From Ophiura sarsii (taxonomy: Eukaryota > Echinodermata > Ophiuroidea > Amphilepidida > Ophiuridae): a DNA stretch of 64,000 nt. A program made the translations under genes and the position numbers. Positions 22,783 to 34,512 of the stretch are shown here, piece by piece. The stretch spans positions 31,665,359 to 31,729,358 of the forward strand of contig CM069456.1 in NCBI GenBank assembly GCA_035610835.1, in the 5' to 3' direction. The notes below the pieces were generated by a model that was not told the DNA's origin, ran no database searches, and saw only the letters and a program-made list of their open reading frames with translations. Position 1 is the stretch's first letter. Each line of letters begins with the position of its first letter.

Positions 22783-25700
22783 TTACATGGTGTCTAAAGT
22801 TATTGTTTGCGGATTATTTTTCTTTGCATTTTTCTTTCGATAATTTGATATAATTTCTGCAGTTGTGTATAAATATGGATTGATTGCGGAATTAATTGGT
22901 ATCACAAAGGTAACCAACCATGCAAACACTGACGGAGGTAATTCAATAACCCTCGCCTGAACCAGTATTCCAAGGATAATCACCGGCGATATACACATGA
23001 AATCTGTAGCAACTATCGCAGTTACTTTACTGGTGAGTCTGATTTGTTCGTCCATATCAGGAGTGCGTCCAGATTGTTTTGCTGACTTCATAACAGCTCT
23101 AACAATCTCTATGTAACACCCTAGAATAATGAGATAACATAAACAGTTCAAACCGAGAAATAGTACTGTTGAAAAATACAGTCCGTTAACAAGACCTGTA
23201 AATTGTGTAGTAAATGTCCTCTCCAAAAATCCCAAATTACCAATTATGATCTTGGTGGCATTTTGACTATTGGAATAAGTTTTGGTTAAAGCTAATGGCA
23301 AACCAATGCACACATGCGAGTTATCGTAAAATAAAAAGTTCCTTCCAGCTAAAACTGACGGGACAACACCCAATGCTATTGAAAACGCCCAAATCAGTAC
23401 CGATGTCACAATTGTTGATCGTGTACCTAATCGTTTAGTGGAGTATGGGTATTTGATACAAAGAAATCTGTCAATACTTATCAAAACCAGAAAGAAAACT
23501 GACAATTCTGTCGATGCTATTGCCAGTGCCCCTGATATTCTGCAGGTAATGCCATTTCTCCAGGTTTCAGATTGCATTGGGAAGTCGTCCCCATAGTAGA
23601 TATCGGCACATGCAACAATAATCATGTAATAGCCCATGAGTGAATCAGACATAGCCAGATTACTTAGCAATAAATCCTGCACTTTATATTTTTTAGTATT
23701 GATCTTTCTCCAAACCAAAACAAATACATTCCCAGCAAGTGCATTTATACCAATGATCCACATCAGAACAACTAATACCCTGTCTGATAACAACCTATCA
23801 CATGTGAGATAAGGGGATCTTTTATCTGATGCACTGCACTTAACACCATTAGGTACATAACACTCGCATATTTCATGCTCATTTACAGACAACTGCGAAT
23901 TTTCAGGAAGGGCAGAAAAGGTATCACGAGTTACATATTTCAATAAATTATATCTTATTTGGAAGTAAGATAATCGAGTCAAGTGCTTGATATTTGGACA
24001 CTCTGTCAACTTATTGCCAGATAAATCAATGGAAGATATATTTACCAGATCTTTGAATATATTAAAATCAAGGTGTGTTAGCATATTATCACCCAATCCA
24101 AGAATGCGTAAATGAAACAACCTGTCAAAAATGCCCGCGCTCAACCTCTGTAATTGATTAACTTCCAAAAAGAGATATTCCACATTGCGTACGCCATTAA
24201 ACACATACGTAGGCAATGATATAATTTGGTTTTTACCAATGAGTAGTGTTTTTAGATTATTCAAACCATTAAACACGCGATGATTTACTGTAGTCAGGTG
24301 ATTCCCGTGAAGGTATAGTTCATTCAAGTGTTCTAAATCCACAAACAAATTTCCCGGTAATGTTGTTAAATTATTGTAATTCAGAGACAGGTAAGTTAAC
24401 TTTCCCAACCCCAAAAATGTATCTTCATCCAAGGTAACCAACTGGTTCATATGCAGCCACAGTTGAATCAAATTGGTAAGGTCCACGAATATAGTACTTG
24501 GTAATGTTGTCAATTTATTGCCCTGTATTATAAGGACAACTACCTTACTTAATCCCGCAAATGTACGATTATTCAAGATCAATCGGTTATAATCAAGCCC
24601 AAGTTGGATCAAATTGTCTAGCTCCTGAAATAGACTATCCGGTAATGTTGTCAAATTATTGCTAGCTAGAGCAAGCAGAGCTAATCTACCCAATCCAAAA
24701 AATGTTTGCTCGTCTAAAGTGACTAATTGGTTACTTTTCAGATACAGTTGTTTCAAGTTATCCAGTCCTTTGAATATAGTCCCTGGTAATGTTATTACAT
24801 TATTACCATTAAGAACCAATAAAGTTAATCTACCCAACCCCAAAAATGTATTTTCATCTAAGGTGACTAATTGGTTTCTTTGTAGCCACAGTTGATTCAA
24901 GTTGTCCAGACCCTTAAATACAGCTCCTGGCAATGTAACTAATTCATTGTCATCCAGAGACAGGACAGCTAACTTACCCAAACCATGAAACGTGCTTTCA
25001 TTCATAGTTACTAACCTATTGAATTGCAGGTACAGCACAAACATATTTTCAAGCCCTCTAAACAAACCACTTGGTAATATGGTCAATTCATTGTTATGCA
25101 AATACAAGTGAGTTATTAATGTTAACCCCTGAAATAAATCTTCATCAAGTTTGGTCAATTTATTTCCATTAATAAACAGGCGATTTAGCAAATGTAATCC
25201 CCAAAAGGCCCCTGGGTAGGGTCCTTGAAAATCAGTCAAACCTAAAAACAAATTGCTTTCAAGTTTCACTATGTTGTTATTGCTTAGATCTAAACCGAGT
25301 GTATCAAGTGGGTACATAATCAGTAATTTGTGGGTTTGAAGCAAACCATCATCAATGCATTCAAGCAGCACTTCTTTGTGGCGAATAGTGGCATTACAAT
25401 TTGATGGAAATATCAGTCTACATCTATCATTATGAAGTAGATCACACGTGATTTGGTCATTATAACCCTTTACTCTTTTGCAACGTGGTATCTGGTTTAC
25501 TTTGGGATCGGATAAGACAACAGTTTTAGATTCTGGGCACACATAGCCTGAATCTGATGCTGATATCGCACTGACCAAGATACTGACATTACCTTGCAGA
25601 TTTAAGTGAATACTGTCCTGAAGAAGAACGCTACTGCATAGCGCTGCACCTACGTTTTCATTTCTGTAAATAACAACATACCTATTTTTACAGTCTATCA

Positions 25701-26019
25701 AGTCTCCTTGTCTTTCAACATACAGGAAAAAAGGTTCCTTTGAAACATTACTGGCTGGTATGTCGATCCGAGCGTGATATCCCAGCGTTGCATTAATCTG
25801 GAGACTGCAGGTGTGATATGCACTTCCATGTAAGAAAACGGCATTTTCGCTGGAATTTCTATCTTCAAAGTGACATCCTACAATATCGTTGCTGTCAATT
25901 ACTTTCCATAGCGGTGTCACCAATAGTTGAGCTGATGCCATCGACCATTTCTGAACAATAGTATTGTGAAGTAGAACCATTATAATGAAGACGAATCGCA
26001 AATCGAAAACGACGGCCAT
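22783..26019 (-). CDS. CUB-like/LRR/seven-helix GPCR, copy 2 (LGR/GRL101-like)
   Basis: Single-exon gene of 1,078 codons. The start is the ATG at 26,019 (A at -3, G at +4); the three in-frame codons before it begin with TTG, so a longer reading is not credible. Order of parts: signal peptide with hydrophobic core at about residues 5-18; CUB-like domain about 45-150 with cysteines near 49, 71, 109 and 128; cysteine cluster about 180-221 (LRR cap); about 19 leucine-rich repeats of mostly 24 residues from about 239 to 709; hinge with CEC, a further Cys and LTCDRLL at 718-744; seven helices from about 747 to 1,053. Helix hallmarks are SNLAMSD in TM2, Cys826 and Cys904 as the likely extracellular disulfide, DRF (850-852) in place of DRY, TDFMCISP in TM6 and NPYLY in TM7. 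The tail is only about 20 residues. Hinge and helices match the LGR family of peptide and glycoprotein-hormone receptors. The plasma-membrane location is inferred from this architecture. Ligand and G-protein coupling are unknown. Confidence 0.93.
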   Translation of the reverse strand: MAVVFDLRFVFIIMVLLHNTIVQKWSMASAQLLVTPLWKVIDSNDIVGCHFEDRNSSENAVFLHGSAYHTCSLQINATLGYHARIDIPASNVSKEPFFLYVERQGDLIDCKNRYVVIYRNENVGAALCSSVLLQDSIHLNLQGNVSILVSAISASDSGYVCPESKTVVLSDPKVNQIPRCKRVKGYNDQITCDLLHNDRCRLIFPSNCNATIRHKEVLLECIDDGLLQTHKLLIMYPLDTLGLDLSNNNIVKLESNLFLGLTDFQGPYPGAFWGLHLLNRLFINGNKLTKLDEDLFQGLTLITHLYLHNNELTILPSGLFRGLENMFVLYLQFNRLVTMNESTFHGLGKLAVLSLDDNELVTLPGAVFKGLDNLNQLWLQRNQLVTLDENTFLGLGRLTLLVLNGNNVITLPGTIFKGLDNLKQLYLKSNQLVTLDEQTFFGLGRLALLALASNNLTTLPDSLFQELDNLIQLGLDYNRLILNNRTFAGLSKVVVLIIQGNKLTTLPSTIFVDLTNLIQLWLHMNQLVTLDEDTFLGLGKLTYLSLNYNNLTTLPGNLFVDLEHLNELYLHGNHLTTVNHRVFNGLNNLKTLLIGKNQIISLPTYVFNGVRNVEYLFLEVNQLQRLSAGIFDRLFHLRILGLGDNMLTHLDFNIFKDLVNISSIDLSGNKLTECPNIKHLTRLSYFQIRYNLLKYVTRDTFSALPENSQLSVNEHEICECYVPNGVKCSASDKRSPYLTCDRLLSDRVLVVLMWIIGINALAGNVFVLVWRKINTKKYKVQDLLLSNLAMSDSLMGYYMIIVACADIYYGDDFPMQSETWRNGITCRISGALAIASTELSVFFLVLISIDRFLCIKYPYSTKRLGTRSTIVTSVLIWAFSIALGVVPSVLAGRNFLFYDNSHVCIGLPLALTKTYSNSQNATKIIIGNLGFLERTFTTQFTGLVNGLYFSTVLFLGLNCLCYLIILGCYIEIVRAVMKSAKQSGRTPDMDEQIRLTSKVTAIVATDFMCISPVIILGILVQARVIELPPSVFAWLVTFVIPINSAINPYLYTTAEIISNYRKKNAKKNNPQTITLDTM

Positions 26020-27552
26020 GTTTGGCAAATAGATGAATCACTATCTGGTCTCTTGTCAGTGATTTCGTACAGGATTAACGATTGTTAGGTTAACTTAGGC
26101 TCGTCTTATAAGTCTTGTTTTGTTCGAACTTGTACTAAACCAACCCCGCAGAAGTATAAGGGGCTACTGGCTACTACTGATATCAAATCCCAACCGCTGA
26201 AGTAGTATGCACTACCGCTGTGGTAAATATATTTGGAGTAAGTTCGATCAGGGCGGAAGCTATCACCTGTCAAGTATCACCAAAATAATAATCAACCCCG
26301 TAAGTAACCACTAAAGTACTAGTAGTGTTCAACTATACCACACCGATTGACGAAGATGTGAAATGAACTCATTTATTTATTTTATTTATTTCATGTATTT
26401 GAATGTAAATTTTGGTACAAGGCATGTTCAGTTATATGCTTATTGATGTATAATATCTACCATAAATAACTACCCGTCGTAGTTTCGTTGTTCATGGCGC
26501 AGTAAACCGACATGATCTACAGGTAACCTTTACTTTTCATGAAGTAATGTGAAATGGTGGTACCATAAACTGATACACATGCAGATGTACCGATTCAAAG
26601 TAGCATACGGCACAAGTCATACCCTCCACGATAGCATATCTAAATGACAAAGTTGTAGTTGTACTAAACCATGCCTACTGTGTGAATCCGAATTGCTAGT
26701 CCCCGCAGATATGGTGAAACTGTACAGAAAAACTAACCACAACACAACTTTGAGTTCATTCTTAAATGTATGTATCGTCAATCCGAGAAAATCAAGTTGA
26801 AACACGAATTTACATTTCCAGCTATACTCGTCGGAGGATTTCATCAGAATACTAAAGACATGTCTGCGATTTTTTTCATGGAACGCCTTTTACAGCGTGT
26901 CTCAGAAAACCGGCAACTTATTTTAAAGGAGCTCTCTTTTCATCTTTATACCAAGTATTGTAATCATATTTGCATATTATCGAAACCTTAAACATCTCTA
27001 ACGCGAGGTATGTCAGAAACCAATTGAACAATTTGACGGAAATCGACGGTATTACAGCGGTGCAGCCCTGTTAACCACCCGATATCGTTCTGGCCTAATG
27101 AGTTCTAACACCAAACGAACATCGGCCTACATCACTGAATGGATCGATACACATAATGTATTACTATTTGAACCAGTGTTTCTATATTTTAATGAACCTT
27201 GCTTTGGGAAACTTAAAAAGAAAATACCGGATGTTGTTACTGAACCATTTATATTCACAGTGCAAAGTGGCTGTGTAATTTTCTGTAAATCAATTTAACA
27301 ATGTTGACTACTTTTTTCAAATTAATTTTTGGAGATTATAAGGCTTTCAGAATGTACATGATTGAAATCTATGTGTCATACTGAAACTTAAACACCATCA
27401 ATACAAGTTGGAATTGTTAGTGGTGATCTGTTGAACAGGTTCTCGACATACCTTTCTTTATATGCGCATAATTTGAAAACTTATTAAATTAATTATCATT
27501 TCACCACTTTAAATGTGAAGATCCAAGGTTTCTAGAACGTATAATCATGATT

Positions 27553-27850
27553 AAAGTGGTGCAGTGGTTAAGAGCGCTCGTATACTGCCGTGTACCGTAG
27601 TTCTGTTGGTGGATCGTTTGAGCGTGAGTTCAATACGATAAACCAACACAGCCTCGTCCCGTGCCTCCTTTAAACCGTGTAGATTGAAGTAGGCATGCTC
27701 ATAGCGCACCGTGGTTCGGAAGTCACGTAGAAATGTTGGTCCCGTGTATCGGAAGAGCTATCCCCGAGCACATTAAAAGGTCACAGACTCCTTCGTAAAG
27801 AGTAGGGGATCATCCCGGTCTGTGTCTGTACACCATATATATTCCAAGGT
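27553..27850 (+). mobile_element. tRNA-derived SINE-like element, unit 2 copy
   Basis: Orthologous to the element at 7,852-8,150, nearly identical to it, with the same A-box-like and B-box-like segments. Confidence 0.55.
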
Positions 27851-29354
27851 TTTAGGAAAAACTGTTAAATCCGGGCTTCTATCGTAGCGGAAGGGGTCGT
27901 CCATTTATGGACGTTAATTGCTAGGTAATTAAGCACGCAATGTCCAATTAGGACGAAAAGCGTATTGATGATGTTGAGTGTAAAATTCAAACTAAAGATC
28001 TGTCAAAATAAGATGCTGGTTTCTGGGACACGCTGTATCTATGATTCCATCCCAACGAACGTGTAGATCTGAGGAATATAGCCATAAAAGTAACATAATA
28101 GGACCGTTTGATTAATTTTAATTATAAATTTACCCGTAAAATCTTCTGCTTTGCCTTTTTGTTATAGCAGCAATAGACCTAGTTATTTATTCTTATTGAT
28201 TTAACTCACTTCTTCGGCATACTACGTGAATAATTTTTTTAAATTTCTTTTACGGATTTTGGACCCCTCAGCTAGGGTGGTCGGTCGGGCTGTTTTTTCT
28301 TAAGATTTTCATGAAAGGTTTGGTGAATTTGAAGGAATGAAAAATCGAAAAAATAAAAAATAAATAAATCCTGATTAACAAAAACAAAAACAAATTCTTT
28401 AATTCGAGAAAGCAAACGGTCGGTCGGGCTAGAAGGGTTTCCCCGTAGTCTAAGCGTTATTTCAAATCTTCATATAAACCAGTCAGTCATACATTGCATC
28501 TTATAATATTTCGTTCAGAAATAATGCAGATGCAATCTTTTACTTTTCACTCTCCTACATTTTATCTATCAGTATACATATATACAGACATTACATTACA
28601 TTTCATGTCTTCTTGAAATGTTATTTTTTTGTTATTTTATTACACACCCAAGGTTACGTACGACAGGGAAACATATTGTATGGTTCATAACGAACCTCTC
28701 CATCTCCCGCAATCAAACACGCCCGATTAAGTTTCAATTCTGACGTAAATGATGAATACAGTGCTCAAAAATATTACTAACCAGGTTGTATGCTCGTAAA
28801 TCCAAAACTATAGCTCCTACGTAAAATTATTAAATCATAAAATTGAAAAGAGATTACTTCTTTTGAGTATTAGATATTGCCCGTAAAGACTTACTTAATA
28901 TTAACAAATATATGTGTCATACATCCAAAAAAGTCCGGTTTTTCATTTTAGCATTTGCCTTTCAGCCTCGGTGTAGCAATATGCAGATTATTGATAAACT
29001 GGTAGGCCGCAACAACTCGGTAAATTCTATAGTATCGCATATTAACTGGTTCAAGCCTGGGCCCATACATTTGTTCCGAAATATGATGCTGCCATAAGCT
29101 TTGTGTTATGATCTTTTCGGATAAACGTTCTTAATTGTTATCCGATCTTCGAGAACGTTATCTAAAATTGAAGAGAAGAAATAAATATTTTAAAGGAAGC
29201 ACTATAAAACTCTCATGCGTATTTTTGATTTGTACGTAAGACTCATATTGGCGCCGTCGGTTCATTTGACAAGGGGAATTATGGACTTATGTATATACTG
29301 GGTACAATGATAGCAATTCTTCGCGCATGTGCCCCCAAATCAATTTGAGTAATA

Positions 29355-29755
29355 AATGATCTTTGTCGGAAACGCTGTAACAGGGAAATGTTCGTTAACA
29401 AATGAACTTGGAAGGAAATGCTGTAACAGGGAAACGTACGTTAACAAATGAACTTAGTAGAAAGCGCTGTGACAGGGAAACGTATGTCAACAAACGATAT
29501 TTGACGGAAACGCTGTAACAGGGAAACATGCGTTAACAAATGAACTTGGATGGAAACGCTATAACAGGGAAACGTATGTCAACAAATGATCTTTTTAGAA
29601 AATACTAGAACATGGAACGGTATGTTCAAAGGGAACGTTGGAGAAGGGAAAATATGCAATTGATTGATCTTTAAAGGACGTGTTAAAATAGGAAAACACA
29701 CGTAAACAAATGATCTTTAAAGGACACGCTGTAACAGAGAAACATCCGCTTTTCC
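29355..29755. repeat. 46-bp minisatellite, unit 2
   Basis: Same 46-bp period and copy order as the unit 1 array, first clean core at about 29,374. Individual repeats align one to one with unit 1, so there has been no net expansion since duplication. Confidence 0.88.
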
Positions 29756-31410
29756 GTACATACCTATTCGAAAAAGTACACTTCGAACAGTAATGAGTAA
29801 CAATATATACTTGTCAAGATTTACAAATAAAAAGCCGAATACGGTCTCAGCATGAGTCAGTCCACGAAAGATTATTTAATTAACCAGAATTATTTCCTAG
29901 TATTACGCAAAACGTGACCCATATTTTATAATATGTTCCTGATTGGTCGTTCAATTTAGACACTGTCGTTTTGACGACTGGGATTGTGCACACTCAAGTA
30001 ATTATTCCACCGCCATTGACAGCCGTAGTAAAATAAAATAGATCAATTATTATCTATACTGAAAACATAAGTATATGTACTTCATACTTGTGAATATCAA
30101 TACTAAAGGTAAGTGACAAAGAACGGGTTTTTGGTTCAAAATTGCCATGGAAATCGATATTATTCAAAATCAATATATATGCTAGAAAGATAATTTGACT
30201 AACTTATCGTAATAAAAGAATTTTCAATTATATTCAAAAGTTATTATGTTTTATATGTTATACAATAAGTCACGACTAGCCGAGATTTTGAATTCCCATT
30301 GGGTTAACATTATTGGTATAGTATGATTTAATCATGAAAAATAATGTTGAAGAATATTTTAACGCAAATTGTCTAATTCCAAAAATCTTTGCTTCTCTGC
30401 TTGTTTTAGGTTTATTTATTTAAACTTTTTTATCCTTATTAATTTTTCTCTAATTAATGCTAAATTACTTTCAACGCCTGATATGTTCATGACTATTTTG
30501 GAGGTATAGTCCGCACTGTACAGTAAAGTGAAGGCTGGTATAGGGCCATCGTCTCTACACGGAACACTAGTTTCACGCTTCATTCAGTGTATGTCTATGG
30601 AGGCCGGACTATGGTTCCTGGGGACTATGGCTCCTTCACCCTTGAGTTATAAGATCAGTGTAAGATGCCGATACAATCGACTTCATAACAACACAGAAAC
30701 GACAACAAGAACTAACGAGGTGCTTGCATCGTTGTAAACAAAATGCAACGCCTTGATTTTATATTTCGATACAAAAGTGAGAACATTGATAATTGCAGAG
30801 GAGTTGCGACGAAACGTTACCATTACCTGGGAAGATAATTTAATAAAGCCGGCATCTGTATATGATTGTGCTGACGTTCATAATACAAGGTGTCTTAAAA
30901 AAACACCACACCATAGAACAATTTAAAGGGATACAACTAAATACTGATTACAGAGTAATAACGACGCATCTTCACAAGTCCGGCAAGAGATAATTTATTA
31001 TAACCAGTATTTTCGACGTTGGTGAAACAATTTATATTGTATGTTTCAGAAAAGAACTATACCAAACCCAATTTGAAGCTTTATGCAAATTTATGGTTTG
31101 ATGCAAATTATATTTACAAATTTTAAAACATGTTAGTAAGCTTTGTTTGTGTCATACATTCGAGTATAAAACAAAATAAAACAAAATAAAGAAAAAGATA
31201 GATTAGGCTGACAGCAAAATTGTTAACTCGATTTGTTGGGAGTGGCTCTTTTTAAGCCTGGTATGTGCAATTTGCTTGAGTCTAGTCCCTTAACGACCCA
31301 AACGTATGCCCGCACAGACGGATCGTGTAACAGAAAAACCAAACAACCAACAAACATACAAACAATATTAGTATAATAATCTTGTTTCAAAAATGCCGAA
31401 TGTACCTTTA

Positions 31411-33129
31411 AGGTTCAGTCACACAGAAGAAAGCTCCCGACCCAACCTCTTCCCAACTACACAAGACCACCATTTTTTCAAAATCGGCTGAAATCTTGTT
31501 CAAACTTGCACAATTTACATTTTGGATCCCGACCAGGGATGAGCAGGAATGATTAGTATGCGATATTCCCCGCCTTCAGCAAGACAAGAGATGCTGAATC
31601 GCCCACCAGTAGGCGACAGCATCATGAAATCAACAAGATCAACCATGTTTAATCGGTGACACGACTTGTTTAGTCCTCGATCAATCGCCGACCTTGACAC
31701 GACGACATAAGTTGTGACATATTGCTGTCAAGACTGCTCGCCGATTTGAACATGAGCAGTTGACTACAAGTCGGTTTCTGTAGTCGCCGATTTAACCTGT
31801 CAAGTTGGCTTGCATCTTCTCTCCCGCTTGGAGCAGACTCGATTGCCGACCACTTTCCAACAAGGGTCGCGTTATTGCGCGTCCCCGCGTCCTAGGACCC
31901 CTCAATTTCTTGTGAACGCGTCGCGTAAGTTTACATATTGAACTTCACTAACGGGTCCCAATCGAAAATGAAGGGACCCCTTAAATCTGACGATGTATGG
32001 ACGTGGAACCTTAAGACATTCTGAAAATTGTCAATCTCCTACATTGTAAATTTGTTATGTCCGTAAAAGATAAATAAAATGCAAATCCTGTATTTTTAAA
32101 AGTTTGTAAACACATTAAATCGCTTCCGAATTGCTTCCGCAAAAGTTTCAAGCGATTTCCAATCTTCTACTGATTATAACATGGACACAACATAGGTATG
32201 AGTTACACGTTCTTACGCTAGTGTGCGTATCTGTGTTAGCGACTGTTTGCAATGAGGGTCACAGACTCACAGTTCAAATGCAACGATCTCTGTACAAGAC
32301 CGAGCGTGAACAATGTGTAAGCTACAATGTATCAGCCTACTGAATAACAGCGAAACACGCATGCCGTTAAATCGATTTTCGTATATGCATCGTTGCTGCT
32401 GTGCACCTTTATCCATGACCATTCGAGGTAAACAATGGCTCCATCTAAGAAAATAAGAGCATGCACGCCTAGATGGAAGAACCGATTTAAATGGTTATAG
32501 TTAGATGGGGAGAAGATGTGGTGCACATGTTGCAGAGGCAGCGTCGAGGGGATTCAAATCAAACGGGGAAAATGCGTTCCTTAAAACGAAAAGGCTGCAG
32601 TAATGTCCAGCTCTCTTCGCTGAACGGAACCTCTAATTTCTCTAAATCGGTTTTTGACCATTTTTAAAGGCTCGAACTTCAGGACCCCTTATATTTCTGG
32701 GGGACCCCTAACATTTAGTTTTTGCAGTCCTTAAAGGGTCCTGAAAAAATTAATGGGACTCTTCATATTTTTGAGCCAGTGCTATCCCTGCTTTCCAACC
32801 ACACACAACCACTCATGATGCGCGCCAACTCATCGGCCACCGCTTCCAAACCGCTTATGTGTCCATGCCGACCTTCCCGATTAAAAAAACCCAGCCACGA
32901 TTTTTTTAGGCTGCGAGAAAAAAATCGTGGCGAATTTGTCAAATTTGCCAAGTGCTTTCGACCACACAAGACTGCAGAAGACTGCACAGGACAGTCCGAG
33001 ACCTTGCCGAAACTACACATGCCAAAAAGAAAAACTGCTCACGATTTTCGAATAATGGCCAATCGTGACCAGTCTTCAGCAGTCTGGAAGTGGTTTTCTA
33101 GCAAATAATCGTCTGTGTGACTGAACCTT
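31411..33129. mobile_element. 1.7-kb DNA transposon (unit 2 only)
   Basis: Unit 3 keeps the empty site (near 50,397). Perfect inverted ends AAGGTTCAGTCACACAGA occur at 31,410 and 33,112-33,129. The interior is GC-richer than its surroundings and includes open frames such as 32,722-33,108 (+), but none resembles a transposase I recognise. It is therefore probably non-autonomous. Flanks TTA and TTG could be a decayed 3-bp target duplication. Confidence 0.75.
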
Positions 33130-33221
33130 TTGAAGTGAAGTTTTCGTTCACTGGGATATAATCAACACGCAGTGACTAAAAATAATGGTTTTAGGGTGAA
33201 ATTAATTTAATGTGACATGCA

Positions 33222-34512
33222 CAGTTATTCATACCCTTTGAAAAATATGAGATTTTTGCGTTTTTCTAATATCTATACCAGCTGGAGTGATCGAACTTTC
33301 GCTTTACACTAAAGACACTAATTTTTAGTTTGCAAGTACAAATCAATATCTTTTGGACAAGGGGACACCGTATTTTTATGCCTGTCCAAAATTAATCATA
33401 CCCATACGCAATTATTTGTGATAAAGCACGTGTTTTTGACATTCCAAACATTCTTTATATTGTGTGATAGGTTTTTATATTGTTACGCAATTATTCCATA
33501 CAATGTGGATGCATTACAAATGTGTCCTATTGAATTTACAGTTAAGGGTGTTATAGGATAACACTCTAGCTCTTTGTCAGCATGGCGAAGAAGATCAAAT
33601 AACTGAGCTTCCTGGGACCGAGAGTGCAAGTATCTCGCGGGAAAAACAAGTGGATCGAGTCACTACCGAAGAAGTCTTCCGAACGGGAAAACGAAACTAT
33701 CTAGCATGTGAGTAGATAATTGGATTTGTACAACAATTTTTTTTATCATGCTCTTGCAAATGCTAGATGATTTTCTCTTTGTGCAATGTCTGCTGCAGTG
33801 TCTGCCTTAATATAATATTGGTCCAAGACTCACCAAGGTTGTTCAAGAGAGCATTGACGGTGATCTGTGGATTGTTAATGGCTTTTCACCATACTTTTCT
33901 TGTCAAACAAGGGGACACCGTTAGCTTCTGACCGTGTCCTTCAAGGTTTTTAACTGAGTTAAACGTCTTGCTCTTCCTAATTATGCTTTGTATGGTGGGA
34001 TCTGCCACTTGGAATTGCTTCGAAATAGCTTTGTAGCGTTTTCCCTATTTGTGAGCATTCACAATATGCACATACAAAGGTCCTCACTGAATTCTTGGGT
34101 CTTCTTCGCCATGCTGAAAAAGAGCTCGAGTGTTGTCCTATAATATCCTTCACTGTGCGTTCAATAGGACACATTTGTAATACATCCGCATTGTATGCAC
34201 ACATCATGGAACAATATAAAAGCGTATCACACAATTTAAAGAACGTTTGGAATGTCAACAACATGCGCATGATCACAAAAAATGGCCTCAATCCTGAGAC
34301 TTGGTATGGGGTATGAATAATTTTGGACAGGCATAAAAACACAATTCTTGTTCAATTCTATTGTTATGCAAAAAATGTTGAGCCCAAATATATTGATTTG
34401 TACTTGCAAACTAACTGTCTTTTGTGTAACCACTCCAGCTGGTATAGATATGAGAGAACTGCAAAAAACTCATATTTTTTCATAGGGTATGAATAATTAT
34501 GGGCTAAACTGT
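33222..34512. mobile_element. Tc1-like inverted dimer, decayed, unit 2
   Basis: The left end CAGTTATTCATACCC and right end GGGTATGAATAATTATGGGC are inverted copies of a Tc1-type terminal repeat. Both arms contain the transposase start: ATGGCGAAGAAG on the plus strand near 33,581 and its complement near 34,111. The element is therefore head-to-head rather than a normal copy. The left arm is interrupted at about 33,610 by ~135 bp of unrelated sequence, and the right arm is frameshifted. No functional transposase remains. Confidence 0.75.

Noticed and set aside
26020..26028. Receptor start three codons upstream of the ATG
   Set aside because: The upstream codon is TTG in all three copies; the next in-frame ATG has a good initiation context and leads straight into a signal peptide.
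32722..33108. 128-codon ORF as a host gene
   Set aside because: It lies wholly inside a TIR-bounded insertion, has no recognisable domain, and a minus-strand ORF overlaps most of it.
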